Below are positions 44,835 through 53,938 of a stretch of 64,000 nucleotides of DNA, piece by piece. Numbering within the stretch: position 1 is the first letter of the stretch; every line of letters starts with the position of its first letter. The stretch is taken from the IMG/VR virus record IMGVR_UViG_3300009182_000030, positions 41,872 through 105,871 of that record. The stretch is one strand, 5' to 3'. The stretch comes from a virus. Both the position numbers and the translations under genes were made by a program. The notes beneath the pieces are model-generated. The model was given only the letters and a program-made list of their open reading frames with translations. It was not told the origin of the DNA and did no database searches.

Positions 44835-45220
44835 TTTTTTATATGCTTCCTGTGTGTTTTAATCATAATCCATTCATTATAATAATTATCGTCTAAAAGT
44901 ACATTTAAGTCAAATTGGAATTTTGCTTCCCAATAATTTGTATTACCTCTAGTTGGACACAACATCAATATTTTGCGAGAAAAGTTCTCGACACCATATT
45001 TATTGATATCTTCAATTAGGACTTTGTTCGAACCCCAGTAATCACGCCAATTACTCTCTACCCTTGTTCTTTTCTTTTTACCTTTTACTTGTCGTGTTTT
45101 TGCTTCGGTAAAATACTTCCGACCGATATATTTCTTACCAGTCAGATTATTTGTAATCTCGTAGATGAAACCATACCAATCACCAGCATCTACGAATGGT
45201 TCGTTATTGTGGTGCCACAT
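44831..45220 (-). CDS. GIY-YIG-like endonuclease
   Basis: The start at 45220 (MWHHNNEPFVDAGDWYGFIY) overlaps the previous stop. The 129-residue protein has WYGFIYEITN (GIY variant) followed by KKYIGRKYF (YIG element), an Arg in the next helix and WRDYWGS. The GIY-YIG nuclease domain is complete but short and may be a freestanding Seg-type or conserved T4-like endonuclease. Confidence 0.7.
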   Translation of the reverse strand: MWHHNNEPFVDAGDWYGFIYEITNNLTGKKYIGRKYFTEAKTRQVKGKKKRTRVESNWRDYWGSNKVLIEDINKYGVENFSRKILMLCPTRGNTNYWEAKFQFDLNVLLDDNYYNEWIMIKTHRKHIKK

Positions 45221-45350
45221 CGGTGGGTGGCGCAGGTGGAGGTGTTGGTTGAGCACCTTCTGCTTGTGCGGTGTCCATTGAGGAACCCTGTGGGTTTTTT
45301 AATTTGCTAAACCAATCATTACCTTGTAGTTCGCTTGGGTTTTCTGCCAT
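45204..45350 (-). CDS. small Pro-rich phage protein
   Basis: The 48-residue ORF MAENPSELQGNDWFSKLKNP ends in a Pro/Ala-rich tail. It starts two bases before the upstream PP-loop gene stop would end. Low complexity makes its assignment uncertain, but spacing and overlap with the next gene favour it. Confidence 0.55.
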   Translation of the reverse strand: MAENPSELQGNDWFSKLKNPQGSSMDTAQAEGAQPTPPPAPPTDVAPQ

Positions 45351-45352
45351 CT

Positions 45353-46450
45353 TTACCTCATAAAACTGTTATTGGGAACATAGAATTCATTTGGATCTAA
45401 ATCATAAATGTATTCATATTCACTACTTAGTGCTACTGGTGTATCACGTTGTAGAAACAGTTTGTATAGGCTACCAGCTTTCATTTTAAAATCTCTATAC
45501 TCTTGGTCTTTAGTATAGTCATAGATAACTTCTTTGGCATGGAATTTATAAGATTCCCAGTTATGTTTAATCTTCAACTGTTTGTTTGACATACTCCAAA
45601 TCTGAAAGTAATCTTCAGTAAAAAAATGATGGAAATATGTGTTAACAAAATCTTTATCAATGTTCTTACGAATTGTTTTATCAACACGCAATATCATTCT
45701 GAAGAAAACAGATTGCCACTTAAAGTTGAAGTTGTACCACCAGAAAAAATCAAATACAGTTTTGATTTCACAAGGTGCTTGTTTTCCATGCTCGTGTAAT
45801 ATTTCATACCAAACATTTGCGAATGGTTCTGTTAAACCACGCTGCATAAAATAATCAACTACAATTTCTCTAGTATATGGCGAATGAATGATCTCAAAAC
45901 TAAATCGATTCTTGAAGTCTCCGATAACATCAGTACCAAACAATTGATCGTTGTGTTCACCACCAATAATCAAATACTTCTTATCAAAGTAAAGTGTCAT
46001 TCTGTCACTTGGCTTGACTGTTAATTTTCCACGAATGTGATTTTGATAGAAGTTTGGATTCTCACGAATGCTATCCATACTCATGACAACAACAAGTCTA
46101 TCGCGATCTGACTCAGGGATTACTTTTAAAAATGATACTAGAACAAGAGTTGAATCAATACCACCAGAGTAAAACACATAAAGTGGTAAGTCCATTTGTT
46201 TTGACTTCTCATATAATTCAGTTGCTCTTTTCTCGCAACATTGTTCATATGTTAAATCATATTTACTTAAATCTGTTGGCATAACATTTGGTTCATACAG
46301 TTTAAATCTGTATGGCATAATAACACGCTCTGAACGATCAACTAGACTTACGTTCAAGTTGATCATTTCATAAATGCTACCCCACTCAGGACATCCAGCA
46401 GCAGGATGTTCTCTAAGAATATCGCAGTTGGCAAGATATAATTCTTTCAT
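45353..46450 (-). CDS. asparagine-synthetase-like ATP-pyrophosphatase (PP-loop) protein
   Basis: The 365-residue protein starts at the ATG in a TGATG overlap with its partner. It has LYVFYSGGIDSTLVLVSF (PP-loop, about 95), IGGEHNDQLFGTDV (about 165-178) and FDFFWWYNFNFKW (about 230), aligning with 13925 and 30657. There is no glutaminase domain. An ATP-dependent amide or similar bond formation is likely, with unknown substrate. Confidence 0.77.
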   Translation of the reverse strand: MKELYLANCDILREHPAAGCPEWGSIYEMINLNVSLVDRSERVIMPYRFKLYEPNVMPTDLSKYDLTYEQCCEKRATELYEKSKQMDLPLYVFYSGGIDSTLVLVSFLKVIPESDRDRLVVVMSMDSIRENPNFYQNHIRGKLTVKPSDRMTLYFDKKYLIIGGEHNDQLFGTDVIGDFKNRFSFEIIHSPYTREIVVDYFMQRGLTEPFANVWYEILHEHGKQAPCEIKTVFDFFWWYNFNFKWQSVFFRMILRVDKTIRKNIDKDFVNTYFHHFFTEDYFQIWSMSNKQLKIKHNWESYKFHAKEVIYDYTKDQEYRDFKMKAGSLYKLFLQRDTPVALSSEYEYIYDLDPNEFYVPNNSFMR

Positions 46451-47082
46451 CAGCAATGCGCATTTCTAACCAAAGCATGACAGGCATCTTTAAATCCTTG
46501 TCTTAATTCATCTCTGGTTGATAGTTTATTAAATTTGTCAACATAAACACCAAACCATGCGAAATTTCTCATCTTGATCAACCCACTGGTTTCAAGCATG
46601 AGTGTAAGTTCTTCATATGCTGTTTTGTTGGAAATATTGTGAGCAGATGCATATTCAACTATACCATTAGCATATGTATCTGTCTTTGGATCACTGGCTT
46701 CCATATCTTTAATCAGGAATGCCATAATAGATTCGTCAAAATATAAGACGGATCTTTCATTTTGTCTACGGAATTGTTCTTCTAAAGCATGAATGTAATG
46801 GGCACGAACAGAAGCAATTTTCTTGCGATCCATATACTCTTTGGTTATCAACAACTCTGGCATATAACCAATCCAAGTATCTTGTTTTGGTGTGAGTCTC
46901 AGCTTGTCTTTTTCAAAGTCAAACTGTTTAAGTTCTTGAGCAACCGAATCGATCTCTATTGGTATAACAACAACATCAGTGTTAATCATTCCTTTAGAAA
47001 CTGCGATAGCAGTAGTAAATGATTTTGGTAATGCTAAGATCGCTTTAGTTGATACATCAATTACGGTATATAAAGCACTCAT
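46450..47082 (-). CDS. partner protein of PP-loop enzyme (unknown)
   Basis: The 210-residue protein has a beta-rich first half (MSALYTVIDVSTKAILALPK) and a helical second half (YEELTLMLETSGLIKMRNFA). It is coupled to both neighbours. Similar-sized genes precede the PP-loop genes at 13925 and 30657. No known family. Confidence 0.68.
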   Translation of the reverse strand: MSALYTVIDVSTKAILALPKSFTTAIAVSKGMINTDVVVIPIEIDSVAQELKQFDFEKDKLRLTPKQDTWIGYMPELLITKEYMDRKKIASVRAHYIHALEEQFRRQNERSVLYFDESIMAFLIKDMEASDPKTDTYANGIVEYASAHNISNKTAYEELTLMLETSGLIKMRNFAWFGVYVDKFNKLSTRDELRQGFKDACHALVRNAHC

Positions 47083-47231
47083 TCTTCATCATCAATTAGT
47101 TCTTCTTCCTCATATATATCGCTGCCACAAAATGGACAATATACGATATCGTTTTTGGTATAGTCGCCTTCTTTAAATTTTATGCTGCCATGCGCTCCGC
47201 AGCTTTCGCAATCAAAATGTTTAAGTGCCAT
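47079..47231 (-). CDS. small zinc-ribbon protein
   Basis: The 50-residue protein has CESCGAHGS and VYCPFCGSD, a C-x2-C...C-x2-C zinc ribbon. It starts in TAATG overlap with the nrdB stop and ends in ATGA overlap with the next gene. Such ribbons are common in T4-like phages; role unknown. Confidence 0.78.
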   Translation of the reverse strand: MALKHFDCESCGAHGSIKFKEGDYTKNDIVYCPFCGSDIYEEEELIDDEE

Positions 47232-48214
47232 TATGCCCACACCTCTCCCCACTGACCAGATAACGCACCTTTAGCGTAGTCAGTAGCACGATTTTCAAAA
47301 AAGTTTGTATGAGTCGGTGCATTAATCATTTCTTCTACCCATGGTAGTGGGTTTTTCTTAACTTTGAATATTCCTTTTAAGCCAAGAGAAATTAAGCGAC
47401 GATCTGCGATGTAACGAATATACTGTTTAACATCTTCTGGTGTTAACTCTTCCATAGCACCCATAGAGAATGCCAAGTCAATAAATTTTTCTTCAAGAGA
47501 AACCATTTTCTCAGCGATAGTATATATCTGAGATTTCAAATCATCATTCCAGATTTCTTTGTTTTCTTCAATGTATGTTCTAAACAATTTAATCATTGAT
47601 TCAGCATGCATTGTTTCATCAACAATAGACCATGTGATGATTTGTCCCATACCTTTCATTTTGCCATGTCGTGGAAAATTCAACAACATAATGAATGATG
47701 AGAACAACTGCATACCTTCAGTAAAAGCAGAGAACGCAGCAATATTTGTTGCTACTGATTCCATTGTACCATTCTTATTTGAAAGATCAACAAAGTAATC
47801 GTGTTTGTCTTTCATTTCAGCATATTCCAAAAACTCATTATATGTTGTTTCTGGCATACCAAGTGTTTCAATTAGGTGTGAGTAACCTGCAACGTGTAAT
47901 GCTTCTCTTGCTGCGAATCCCATCAACATCATTCTTATTTCTGGTTGTGGGAAGTATGGTAGGTAATTCTTCACGTATCCTCCCGCCACATCCACATCCC
48001 CTTGGACAAAGAATCGCAGAATGTTTGTAAGGAAGTGTTTTTCTTCTTGTGTTAATTTCTTTTTCCAATCTTTGACATCCTCCATCATTGGTACTTCTGT
48101 GTGTAACCAGTGGGCTTGTTCATGTTTTAACCAAGCATTATATGCCCACGGATAATGGAATGGTTTAAAGGAACTACGCTCATCTGTTAATTTTAATTTT
48201 GTTTTTTTAATCAT
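47231..48214 (-). CDS. nrdB: ribonucleotide reductase small subunit
   Basis: The 327-residue protein has the class Ia R2 metal and radical-site residues: DVKDWKKKLTQEEKHFL, FAAREALHVAGYSHLIETLG (with E and H ligands) and SIVDETMHAESMIKLF (E and H ligands). It supplies the tyrosyl radical for NrdA. The gene is in the same operon as nrdA, thyX and primase, with small genes in between. Confidence 0.95.
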   Translation of the reverse strand: MIKKTKLKLTDERSSFKPFHYPWAYNAWLKHEQAHWLHTEVPMMEDVKDWKKKLTQEEKHFLTNILRFFVQGDVDVAGGYVKNYLPYFPQPEIRMMLMGFAAREALHVAGYSHLIETLGMPETTYNEFLEYAEMKDKHDYFVDLSNKNGTMESVATNIAAFSAFTEGMQLFSSFIMLLNFPRHGKMKGMGQIITWSIVDETMHAESMIKLFRTYIEENKEIWNDDLKSQIYTIAEKMVSLEEKFIDLAFSMGAMEELTPEDVKQYIRYIADRRLISLGLKGIFKVKKNPLPWVEEMINAPTHTNFFENRATDYAKGALSGQWGEVWA

Positions 48215-48449
48215 CTTTTTTTCTAATCCTAATTCCTACATATGTTCCGAAAAATGCACCAAGACATGCTGGTATCAACAGCCAATGGTCAACTGTATAG
48301 TTTATTACTGCTACACTTGCAACTAAAAATACAATTACACCCCATACACTGGATACCAATGCTTTATCTTCGTTTACTGCTTTTAAATAGTATGTATAAA
48401 ATACATCAGTGAAAAACAGAGCAAAGAAAACAACAATCCATTCTGTCAT
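48207..48449 (-). CDS. small membrane protein
   Basis: The 80-residue protein MTEWIVVFFALFFTDVFYTY has three membrane segments and overlaps nrdB by eight bases. The GTYVGIRIRKK end is basic. Function unknown. Confidence 0.7.
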   Translation of the reverse strand: MTEWIVVFFALFFTDVFYTYYLKAVNEDKALVSSVWGVIVFLVASVAVINYTVDHWLLIPACLGAFFGTYVGIRIRKKDD

Positions 48450-48577
48450 TTTTCTTCAACCTGTTTTTCTATTTTCTTAATTGGTTCAGGAAAGTATGGC
48501 TCAATCACATAATGATTAGCACTCCACCATCCGATTGCAGAAAAGAATCCAACAACCACCCAACTAGCAACTAGCAT
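48446..48577 (-). CDS. small membrane protein
   Basis: The 43-residue ORF MLVASWVVVGFFSAIGWWSA has one membrane segment and a charged tail, with ATGA coupling to the next gene. Function unknown. Confidence 0.65.
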   Translation of the reverse strand: MLVASWVVVGFFSAIGWWSANHYVIEPYFPEPIKKIEKQVEEK

Positions 48578-48578
48578 A

Positions 48579-49229
48579 TTATTTCTCCGTAAGTTCATTA
48601 ACAAAATTCAACAATAGATCATGGTGTTTTCCACCATTCCAGTATTTGTTTATATACTGCCATGGTTTCTCATACCAATATAAAGGTGCTTCTGGATGAC
48701 AACCAATTATTCCAACTCTTCCTTTGATGATCGCCATCGGATCACCATTAGCATATCTAGCGATTGTTTTGAATTTGGTTTCATCACCAATCAAAGCACA
48801 ACCATCATAGAAATACATTTTCTCTTCTTGTCCATTCCAAGTAACAGAAGCTACTGTACCAAAACTTCGTTTGACTCCAGCATTTGGTCTTTTGATATAT
48901 TGAACAGCACGAACATCTTCAATTATGTCAAGATACCATTGGTCAGCCCAATAAGCACCCATACATATACCAAGATAATACCCACCATCTTCAATAAACT
49001 TGGCTATTCTATTTCCAGTTCTCCTAGTAAAAAACTTATAAAAAGAATCAGAATCCCCAAGCCCACCAGGAAAAGCAACAATATCAACACCATTAAAAAA
49101 ATTAACATCTTCTATATCCTTCTCATTAAATGTTTTTACATTATAATTTGAAGAAAGAGATTTCGTCATTGCTTCTACACAATCTTCAGAACACTCTGGA
49201 TCATGTAAAAAAAGTGCGATGGTTTTCAT
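48579..49229 (-). CDS. class I glutamine amidotransferase-like protein (BPL_N type)
   Basis: The 216-residue protein has VAFPGGLGDS (about 51-60), GICMGAYWADQ with the nucleophile Cys (about 93) and GCHPEAPL with His and Glu (about 173-180). This is the GATase triad in the biotin-ligase N-terminal-like branch. It may produce ammonia or act as a hydrolase. It could in principle feed the glutaminase-less PP-loop enzymes, but it lies in the nrd operon. Confidence 0.8.
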   Translation of the reverse strand: MKTIALFLHDPECSEDCVEAMTKSLSSNYNVKTFNEKDIEDVNFFNGVDIVAFPGGLGDSDSFYKFFTRRTGNRIAKFIEDGGYYLGICMGAYWADQWYLDIIEDVRAVQYIKRPNAGVKRSFGTVASVTWNGQEEKMYFYDGCALIGDETKFKTIARYANGDPMAIIKGRVGIIGCHPEAPLYWYEKPWQYINKYWNGGKHHDLLLNFVNELTEK

Positions 49230-51014
49230 TTACCCCTCACATGCTAAACAATCGTTTCCTTCTGCTAAGGCACGTAAGTCAATTTCTTGTATGACTTCGC
49301 GTTCAATTTTTTTGGCTACTTTATCAGCCTTACCAATTTTCTCACTACGACAATAATATAAAGTCTTTAAACCTGATTTCCATGCTTGAAAGTGTACGGC
49401 ATGGAGGTATTTAACATTCGCATCAGGTCTGAAGAATAAGTTGAGAGATTGGGCTTGGTCAATATACTCTTGTCGATCAGCTGCGTGTTGGACAAGCCAG
49501 CGTTGGTCAATCTCCATACTTGTTTTGAATACATCTTTTGTCCAGTCATCCAGTATGTCCAGATGTTGGACGGAACCATCATTTGCGATGATACTTGACC
49601 AGATTTCGTTATAATCCATTTTGCTGTCTGCATCACATTTCTCCTTAATAATTTTATCGAGCCATTTATTTTTGTTTAACGAAGAACCCGATAGAGTGTC
49701 TTGACGATAAGCATTGGCACGCAAAGGTTCAATAGAAGGAGAAGTATTGCCCATGATAATGGAAGAAGAAGCATTGGGAGCAATAGCCATAAGATGACTA
49801 AAGCGATTCCCAGTACCCACTGCATCAAGTGCTTCACCTCTATCCAATCCCAGTTCTTTATTAGCACGATCTAAACCTTCTCTGATATGTTTGAATATTT
49901 GTTTATTTTTTCCTACAGCCTGTGCTGATTCCCATGGTATGTTATTTTTTTGCAGATAGGCGTGCCATCCAAGAGCACCCACACCGATGCTTCTTTCACG
50001 CATGGCTGAGAATTTTGCACGCTCAATGGAGGAAGGCGCATTAAGAATAAAATACTGAAGAACATTATCAAGCATTTCTGCAGTATCACGAAGGAATAGA
50101 GGATCGTTTTTCCACTCATCATAGTACTCCAAGTTTAGTGAAGACAAGCAACAAACAGCAGTACGTTGCTCATTGGTTGGTAAAATAATTTCTGAACAAA
50201 GATTTGATTGATGTACTTTAAGACCTTTATCCTTCAACCATTGCGGTAATGCATTGTTACTTGTTGTAATGAAATGTAGATATGGTTCACCAGTCATCAT
50301 GCGTAGTTCTAAAATCTGTTGCCACAACGCACGAGCAGAAACAACTTCACGAATGACACCACTATGTGGATCTTTTAGTTCCCATGAGTCATCTGCTTCT
50401 GGATCAAGCATACAGTTTTCAATAATCTGCATAAATTCATCAGGAATATTAACAGCATGATGTAAATTTAAACAGCGTAAATTTTGATCGCCTGTCGGCT
50501 TACGCATTTCTAAGAAAGGGATAATGTCTGGATGATCAATAGACAAGTAAGCAGCATAACTGCCCCTGCGAGTACGACCCTGACGATATGCCAAAGAACT
50601 GGCATCATAGATTTTGAGGTGAGGCATAACTCCAGTACTTTTATCGTCAGCCGAACGAATACCAAAGCCAATCCCAACACCACCGCCCAACATACTAAGC
50701 CAATTTGTCTCAGATAGATTATCAACTAGACCCTCCGCTGTATCTTCAATATAATTAAGGAAACATGATATAGGCATACCACGCTTACTTCTTCCGAAAC
50801 TGAGAATAGGTGTCGAATAGCTGAGCCAATGTTTGCTTGAGTATTCATACAGTCGTTGTGCATGTTCTGGATTACTACCAAATTTTGTGCTAACGAATGC
50901 AAATCTTTCTTGTGGCGACTTCTCTTCATCTTTCATGTAACTTTCTTGTAATCTTTTGATTCCTAGTGAATCGAAAAGTGCATCTCTCTCGTAGTTCAGT
51001 ACGATCTCTGACAT
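49230..51014 (-). CDS. nrdA: ribonucleotide reductase large subunit
   Basis: Starting at the ATG at 51014 (MSEIVLNYERDALFDSLGIK), the 594-residue protein has GGGVGIGFGIRS, NLCSEI with the active-site Cys, FSAMRERSIGVGALG, and LYYCRSEKIGK plus a C-terminal CLAC redox pair. It lacks the N-terminal ATP cone, so overall activity control by dATP is probably absent. The C-terminal cysteines would be reduced by thioredoxin or glutaredoxin. Confidence 0.95.
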   Translation of the reverse strand: MSEIVLNYERDALFDSLGIKRLQESYMKDEEKSPQERFAFVSTKFGSNPEHAQRLYEYSSKHWLSYSTPILSFGRSKRGMPISCFLNYIEDTAEGLVDNLSETNWLSMLGGGVGIGFGIRSADDKSTGVMPHLKIYDASSLAYRQGRTRRGSYAAYLSIDHPDIIPFLEMRKPTGDQNLRCLNLHHAVNIPDEFMQIIENCMLDPEADDSWELKDPHSGVIREVVSARALWQQILELRMMTGEPYLHFITTSNNALPQWLKDKGLKVHQSNLCSEIILPTNEQRTAVCCLSSLNLEYYDEWKNDPLFLRDTAEMLDNVLQYFILNAPSSIERAKFSAMRERSIGVGALGWHAYLQKNNIPWESAQAVGKNKQIFKHIREGLDRANKELGLDRGEALDAVGTGNRFSHLMAIAPNASSSIIMGNTSPSIEPLRANAYRQDTLSGSSLNKNKWLDKIIKEKCDADSKMDYNEIWSSIIANDGSVQHLDILDDWTKDVFKTSMEIDQRWLVQHAADRQEYIDQAQSLNLFFRPDANVKYLHAVHFQAWKSGLKTLYYCRSEKIGKADKVAKKIEREVIQEIDLRALAEGNDCLACEG

Positions 51015-51027
51015 AGTTAATTTCCTG

Positions 51028-51687
51028 TTATTCTTGTTGTATAAATTCTGACGATAATGGAAATACTTCAGCAATTACTTTTGCGCATGCTTTAGCAATT
51101 TCCATATGTTCTTTTTGTGTGCCATTGCCAGATCGTAATTGTATATAGTGAATCCAACTTCTGACAGTTCCATTCATGTAAAGTCTTGATACTGTCAATC
51201 CTTCTGGCAACACTGCTCTTGCTTGTTCTTTGGCAATGCCATTTGCAATAGCCCACTTATACACATTTTTACAAATAGAAAGCACCCGATCCTGCTGTTC
51301 TTCCCACCTTTTTTGTAAATACTCATCATCTGTCTCAACGCTATTTTGACGATTCTTAGTATCTTGAAGACGTGCTTCTCTAATCTCAAAATCTAAATCC
51401 TGAGTCGGATCTGCATAACGCTGTGAAAATTCTTGAAACGAGAATGAACGATGGCGTAGCATTTGTCTTGCGATGTCACGTGTTGTTGTGATTTCAAGAC
51501 AAATATTTACCATCTCTAATGGCGACCAATGCTGATTCTTAATCAGATATCTGATCAACTTCTCACTTGTTTCTTTGTTGTTTTGGTTGCTAGGATTACT
51601 AACACGAGCACAGAACGCAACTAATTCTGTCATGTTTTCAGCAAAATATTCTGCTGGTTGCGAAAATGATATGAGTTCAATCTTCAT
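51028..51687 (-). CDS. thyX: flavin-dependent thymidylate synthase ThyX
   Basis: The 219-residue protein has RHRSFSFQEFSQRY (about 79-92), the ThyX signature RHRxxSxxxxSxR. It makes dTMP from dUMP using FAD and NADPH, replacing the host ThyA route. It stands in the same operon as nrdA. Confidence 0.95.
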   Translation of the reverse strand: MKIELISFSQPAEYFAENMTELVAFCARVSNPSNQNNKETSEKLIRYLIKNQHWSPLEMVNICLEITTTRDIARQMLRHRSFSFQEFSQRYADPTQDLDFEIREARLQDTKNRQNSVETDDEYLQKRWEEQQDRVLSICKNVYKWAIANGIAKEQARAVLPEGLTVSRLYMNGTVRSWIHYIQLRSGNGTQKEHMEIAKACAKVIAEVFPLSSEFIQQE

Positions 51688-51811
51688 GTAATTCTTTATC
51701 CTTTAATTCTTCCGAAGGTTTTGGTTTCTTTCCGAAAATGCGTTCATAGCCATCGTCCCATTTCTCTTGATCTTCTGGTCGACGCTTATCGCCTTTACCA
51801 CCATCGCTCAT
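51677..51811 (-). CDS. small conserved phage protein (MSDGGKG family)
   Basis: The 44-residue ORF MSDGGKGDKRRPEDQEKWDD...ERIFGKK matches a small phage family. It starts between primase and thyX and overlaps the thyX start by 11 bases. Role unknown. Confidence 0.75.
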   Translation of the reverse strand: MSDGGKGDKRRPEDQEKWDDGYERIFGKKPKPSEELKDKELHED

Positions 51812-51821
51812 TCTACTCTCC

Positions 51822-52838
51822 TTAACATTTTTTCCACTGATTAAATTTAACTGTTGCCTCTAAACCAGAAACAGTGTTTTCATCAATTAGATTGACGATT
51901 TTATCCTGCGACCATCCTGCTTTAAACAAGTCATTAATATCTTTATAACCTGTTTCTGGCATCAATGACACAGTATATCCTTTATCTATACACTTTGCAA
52001 TTTGCTTACATAAATCTTTGTTTCTTGGTTCGTTATCAAATACGACTACAAGTTTAGAAACAAGACCACGCATATAATTTGAATCAAAAGAGGAGCCAGC
52101 AACTGCAATAGAATTGGGTAAGAAGAGACTATCAATTGGTCCCTCAACTGCATAAACTTTTTTACCAAAGTCAACTCTCTCAAGTCCATAAATTCTCTCC
52201 ATATTATCATCAAGTTTAACTGTCATATATCTTGGTTCTTCGTTACCGAATGCCCGACCTTGGAATGCATAAACTTTACCATGATCGTTGAAGAAAGGAA
52301 TTACCAATCTTGGGTGTTCATTTTCTTCTTCAGAAGTGTATGTATATTTAACGCTGTTTACATACTTCTTCCACTTCGGACAATAATAAAGTAGATCAAA
52401 ATATTCGTTTGGGATTAAACGAGATTCTACATATACTCTGGCTGGATGTTCAGGGGGTAAGGTATCAATTCTACGCAACCCTTCTAAAATCTTATCTTTT
52501 AACTCAGTAAACACTGGTTTTGTGTCTGGATATGCTATATTTTTATGAGAATTGTGCTTATTTGCACCAGACTGATAACGCTCTACTACATATTGTTCAT
52601 AGAGATATGAGTCAACATGCTTGATCAAATTACCGACGTTCGTGCTTACACCACAATTATGACATTTGTAGAATAAATCGGTTTTCTTTTGGAATATGTA
52701 GCCACGTGCCTTCAGCTTGTTTTTCTTCGAATCCCCACAGAATGGGCAAGAAAAATTGAAGGTGTAGTCACTCTGCTGTTTGAAATTACGCAGCCGTGTA
52801 CTTAACTGGGAGATGTATTTGTGATCAATATGTAACAT
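51822..52838 (-). CDS. 61: gp61-like DNA primase
   Basis: The 338-residue protein has an N-terminal zinc finger (CPFCGDS...YKCHNCG, about 31-63), a catalytic TOPRIM region with VYAVEGPIDSLF (about 230) and VVVFDNEPR (about 268), where the acid residues bind metal. T4 gp61 makes RNA primers with the gp41 helicase. The gene starts just after a promoter overlapping a terminator. Confidence 0.87.
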   Translation of the reverse strand: MLHIDHKYISQLSTRLRNFKQQSDYTFNFSCPFCGDSKKNKLKARGYIFQKKTDLFYKCHNCGVSTNVGNLIKHVDSYLYEQYVVERYQSGANKHNSHKNIAYPDTKPVFTELKDKILEGLRRIDTLPPEHPARVYVESRLIPNEYFDLLYYCPKWKKYVNSVKYTYTSEEENEHPRLVIPFFNDHGKVYAFQGRAFGNEEPRYMTVKLDDNMERIYGLERVDFGKKVYAVEGPIDSLFLPNSIAVAGSSFDSNYMRGLVSKLVVVFDNEPRNKDLCKQIAKCIDKGYTVSLMPETGYKDINDLFKAGWSQDKIVNLIDENTVSGLEATVKFNQWKKC

Positions 52839-52844
52839 AACATA

Positions 52845-52873
52845 ATTATACTCCGAATCATATAAAAAAGCAA
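52845..52873 (-). promoter_or_regulatory. sigma70-type promoter within terminator
   Basis: TTGCTT (52868-52873) and TATAAT (52845-52850) have 17-bp spacing. The -35 box is the 3' arm of the terminator stem at 52869-52890. Confidence 0.65.
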
Positions 52874-52890
52874 GTTATTTTTAACTTGCT
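52863..52890 (-). terminator. intrinsic terminator before primase operon
   Basis: AGCAAGTTA-AAAA-TAACTTGCT followed by six T residues on the minus strand, eight bases beyond the stop at 52898. Confidence 0.88.
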
Positions 52891-52897
52891 TTCGGAA

Positions 52898-53218
52898 TTA
52901 CTTTAGAAACTTCGAGAAGAAGTCCAGATGCCCCATGAGATATCCACAAACAATTGCACCACCAACAATCATAAATCTCCACTTTTCTAAAATCTCAACA
53001 CGACTTTTAATATCACCAAGTGTTTTTGTCATAACATTATGTTGTTCAGAATCTGCTTTGGCAAGATCGTCGATTTTCTTGTCAATGTGATCCGTAATCT
53101 CACGAGTAGTGGTCGTGATTCGAGAATGCAGTTCTTTGATGTCTTGTTTCACATCTGCAACGTCCTCTTTTATGCCTTCTACTTGTGCTTCCAATTTGGC
53201 TATTCTTTCTGCATCCAT
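52898..53218 (-). CDS. coiled-coil protein with C-terminal membrane anchor
   Basis: The 106-residue protein is a long coiled coil (about 5-75) followed by one membrane segment (FMIVGGAIVCGYLMG). This is the XhlA-like lysis-accessory topology. It lies next to the spanin-like genes and could help disrupt the membrane at lysis. Confidence 0.65.
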   Translation of the reverse strand: MDAERIAKLEAQVEGIKEDVADVKQDIKELHSRITTTTREITDHIDKKIDDLAKADSEQHNVMTKTLGDIKSRVEILEKWRFMIVGGAIVCGYLMGHLDFFSKFLK

Positions 53219-53222
53219 GGCT

Positions 53223-53492
53223 TTACTTTACGCTTTCGAAAATTTCTTTTTGTGTCTTATACCATTCATTCCAAGTATCATTTTTATTTTGGCATTCATG
53301 GTACTGCGAATAATTCTCTGAAACAACTTTCAAGACTTCGCTCAATTTGCTAGTCGATTCGGTTTGTTTCAAATCAGGACATGGTGTTGTCAATTCGGTT
53401 GGGACATCAGGAAATTTTCTTTTCACTGTGACTGTCGTAGAACAACCAGCAACTAAAACAAGAAACAGTGTGAGAGTAATGTATTTAATCAT
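53223..53492 (-). CDS. Rz1-like outer-membrane spanin lipoprotein
   Basis: The 89-residue protein has a lipobox (LTLFLVLVAGCSTT) followed by a Pro-rich segment (FPDVPTELTTPCP) and a helical tail. This is the pattern of o-spanins that pair with inner-membrane spanins. It follows the i-spanin-like gene by ATGA overlap. Confidence 0.7.
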   Translation of the reverse strand: MIKYITLTLFLVLVAGCSTTVTVKRKFPDVPTELTTPCPDLKQTESTSKLSEVLKVVSENYSQYHECQNKNDTWNEWYKTQKEIFESVK

Positions 53493-53938
53493 TTCTTCAC
53501 CTCTGGTTTCTTAGCTGCCTCATTAAGGATATCAAGTGCTTCTGGGATGACCTCGCATTTAGCGTCCATCTTTTCTGCTACATTTACAATCTTCTCTTGT
53601 ATAACTATCTTCGTATCGTGTATAACTTTTACTTTATCTACGTATACTTTTTTAATGACAGTATTTACTTCTTGCGACTTTGCTTCAGCAATAGCAACTT
53701 TTGCTTCTGCTTCTTTAACTTTATCACGCCACTCCATTTCTGTGGCATAACTTCCATAAAAATATACACCTGCGATTGCAAGTAAAGAACCAATTAACTG
53801 AATTGGTGTCTTGTATATTTTTAATGGTGGTATAAAGTTTACAAATAAACTCAACACATACATACCAACACCACTAGCAAGAATTGCTAATACTGCAAGA
53901 TGTAACCAACTATCAGGAACAAAACTAAGAAGCCACAT
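53489..53938 (-). CDS. inner-membrane spanin-like protein
   Basis: The 149-residue protein has two or three N-terminal membrane segments (LAVLAILASGVGMYVLSLF and IQLIGSLLAIAGVYFYG) and a long coiled coil (about 68-125), ending basic. It resembles i-spanins, although more membrane segments than usual are present. It is coupled to the Rz1-like lipoprotein gene. Confidence 0.65.
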   Translation of the reverse strand: MWLLSFVPDSWLHLAVLAILASGVGMYVLSLFVNFIPPLKIYKTPIQLIGSLLAIAGVYFYGSYATEMEWRDKVKEAEAKVAIAEAKSQEVNTVIKKVYVDKVKVIHDTKIVIQEKIVNVAEKMDAKCEVIPEALDILNEAAKKPEVKK

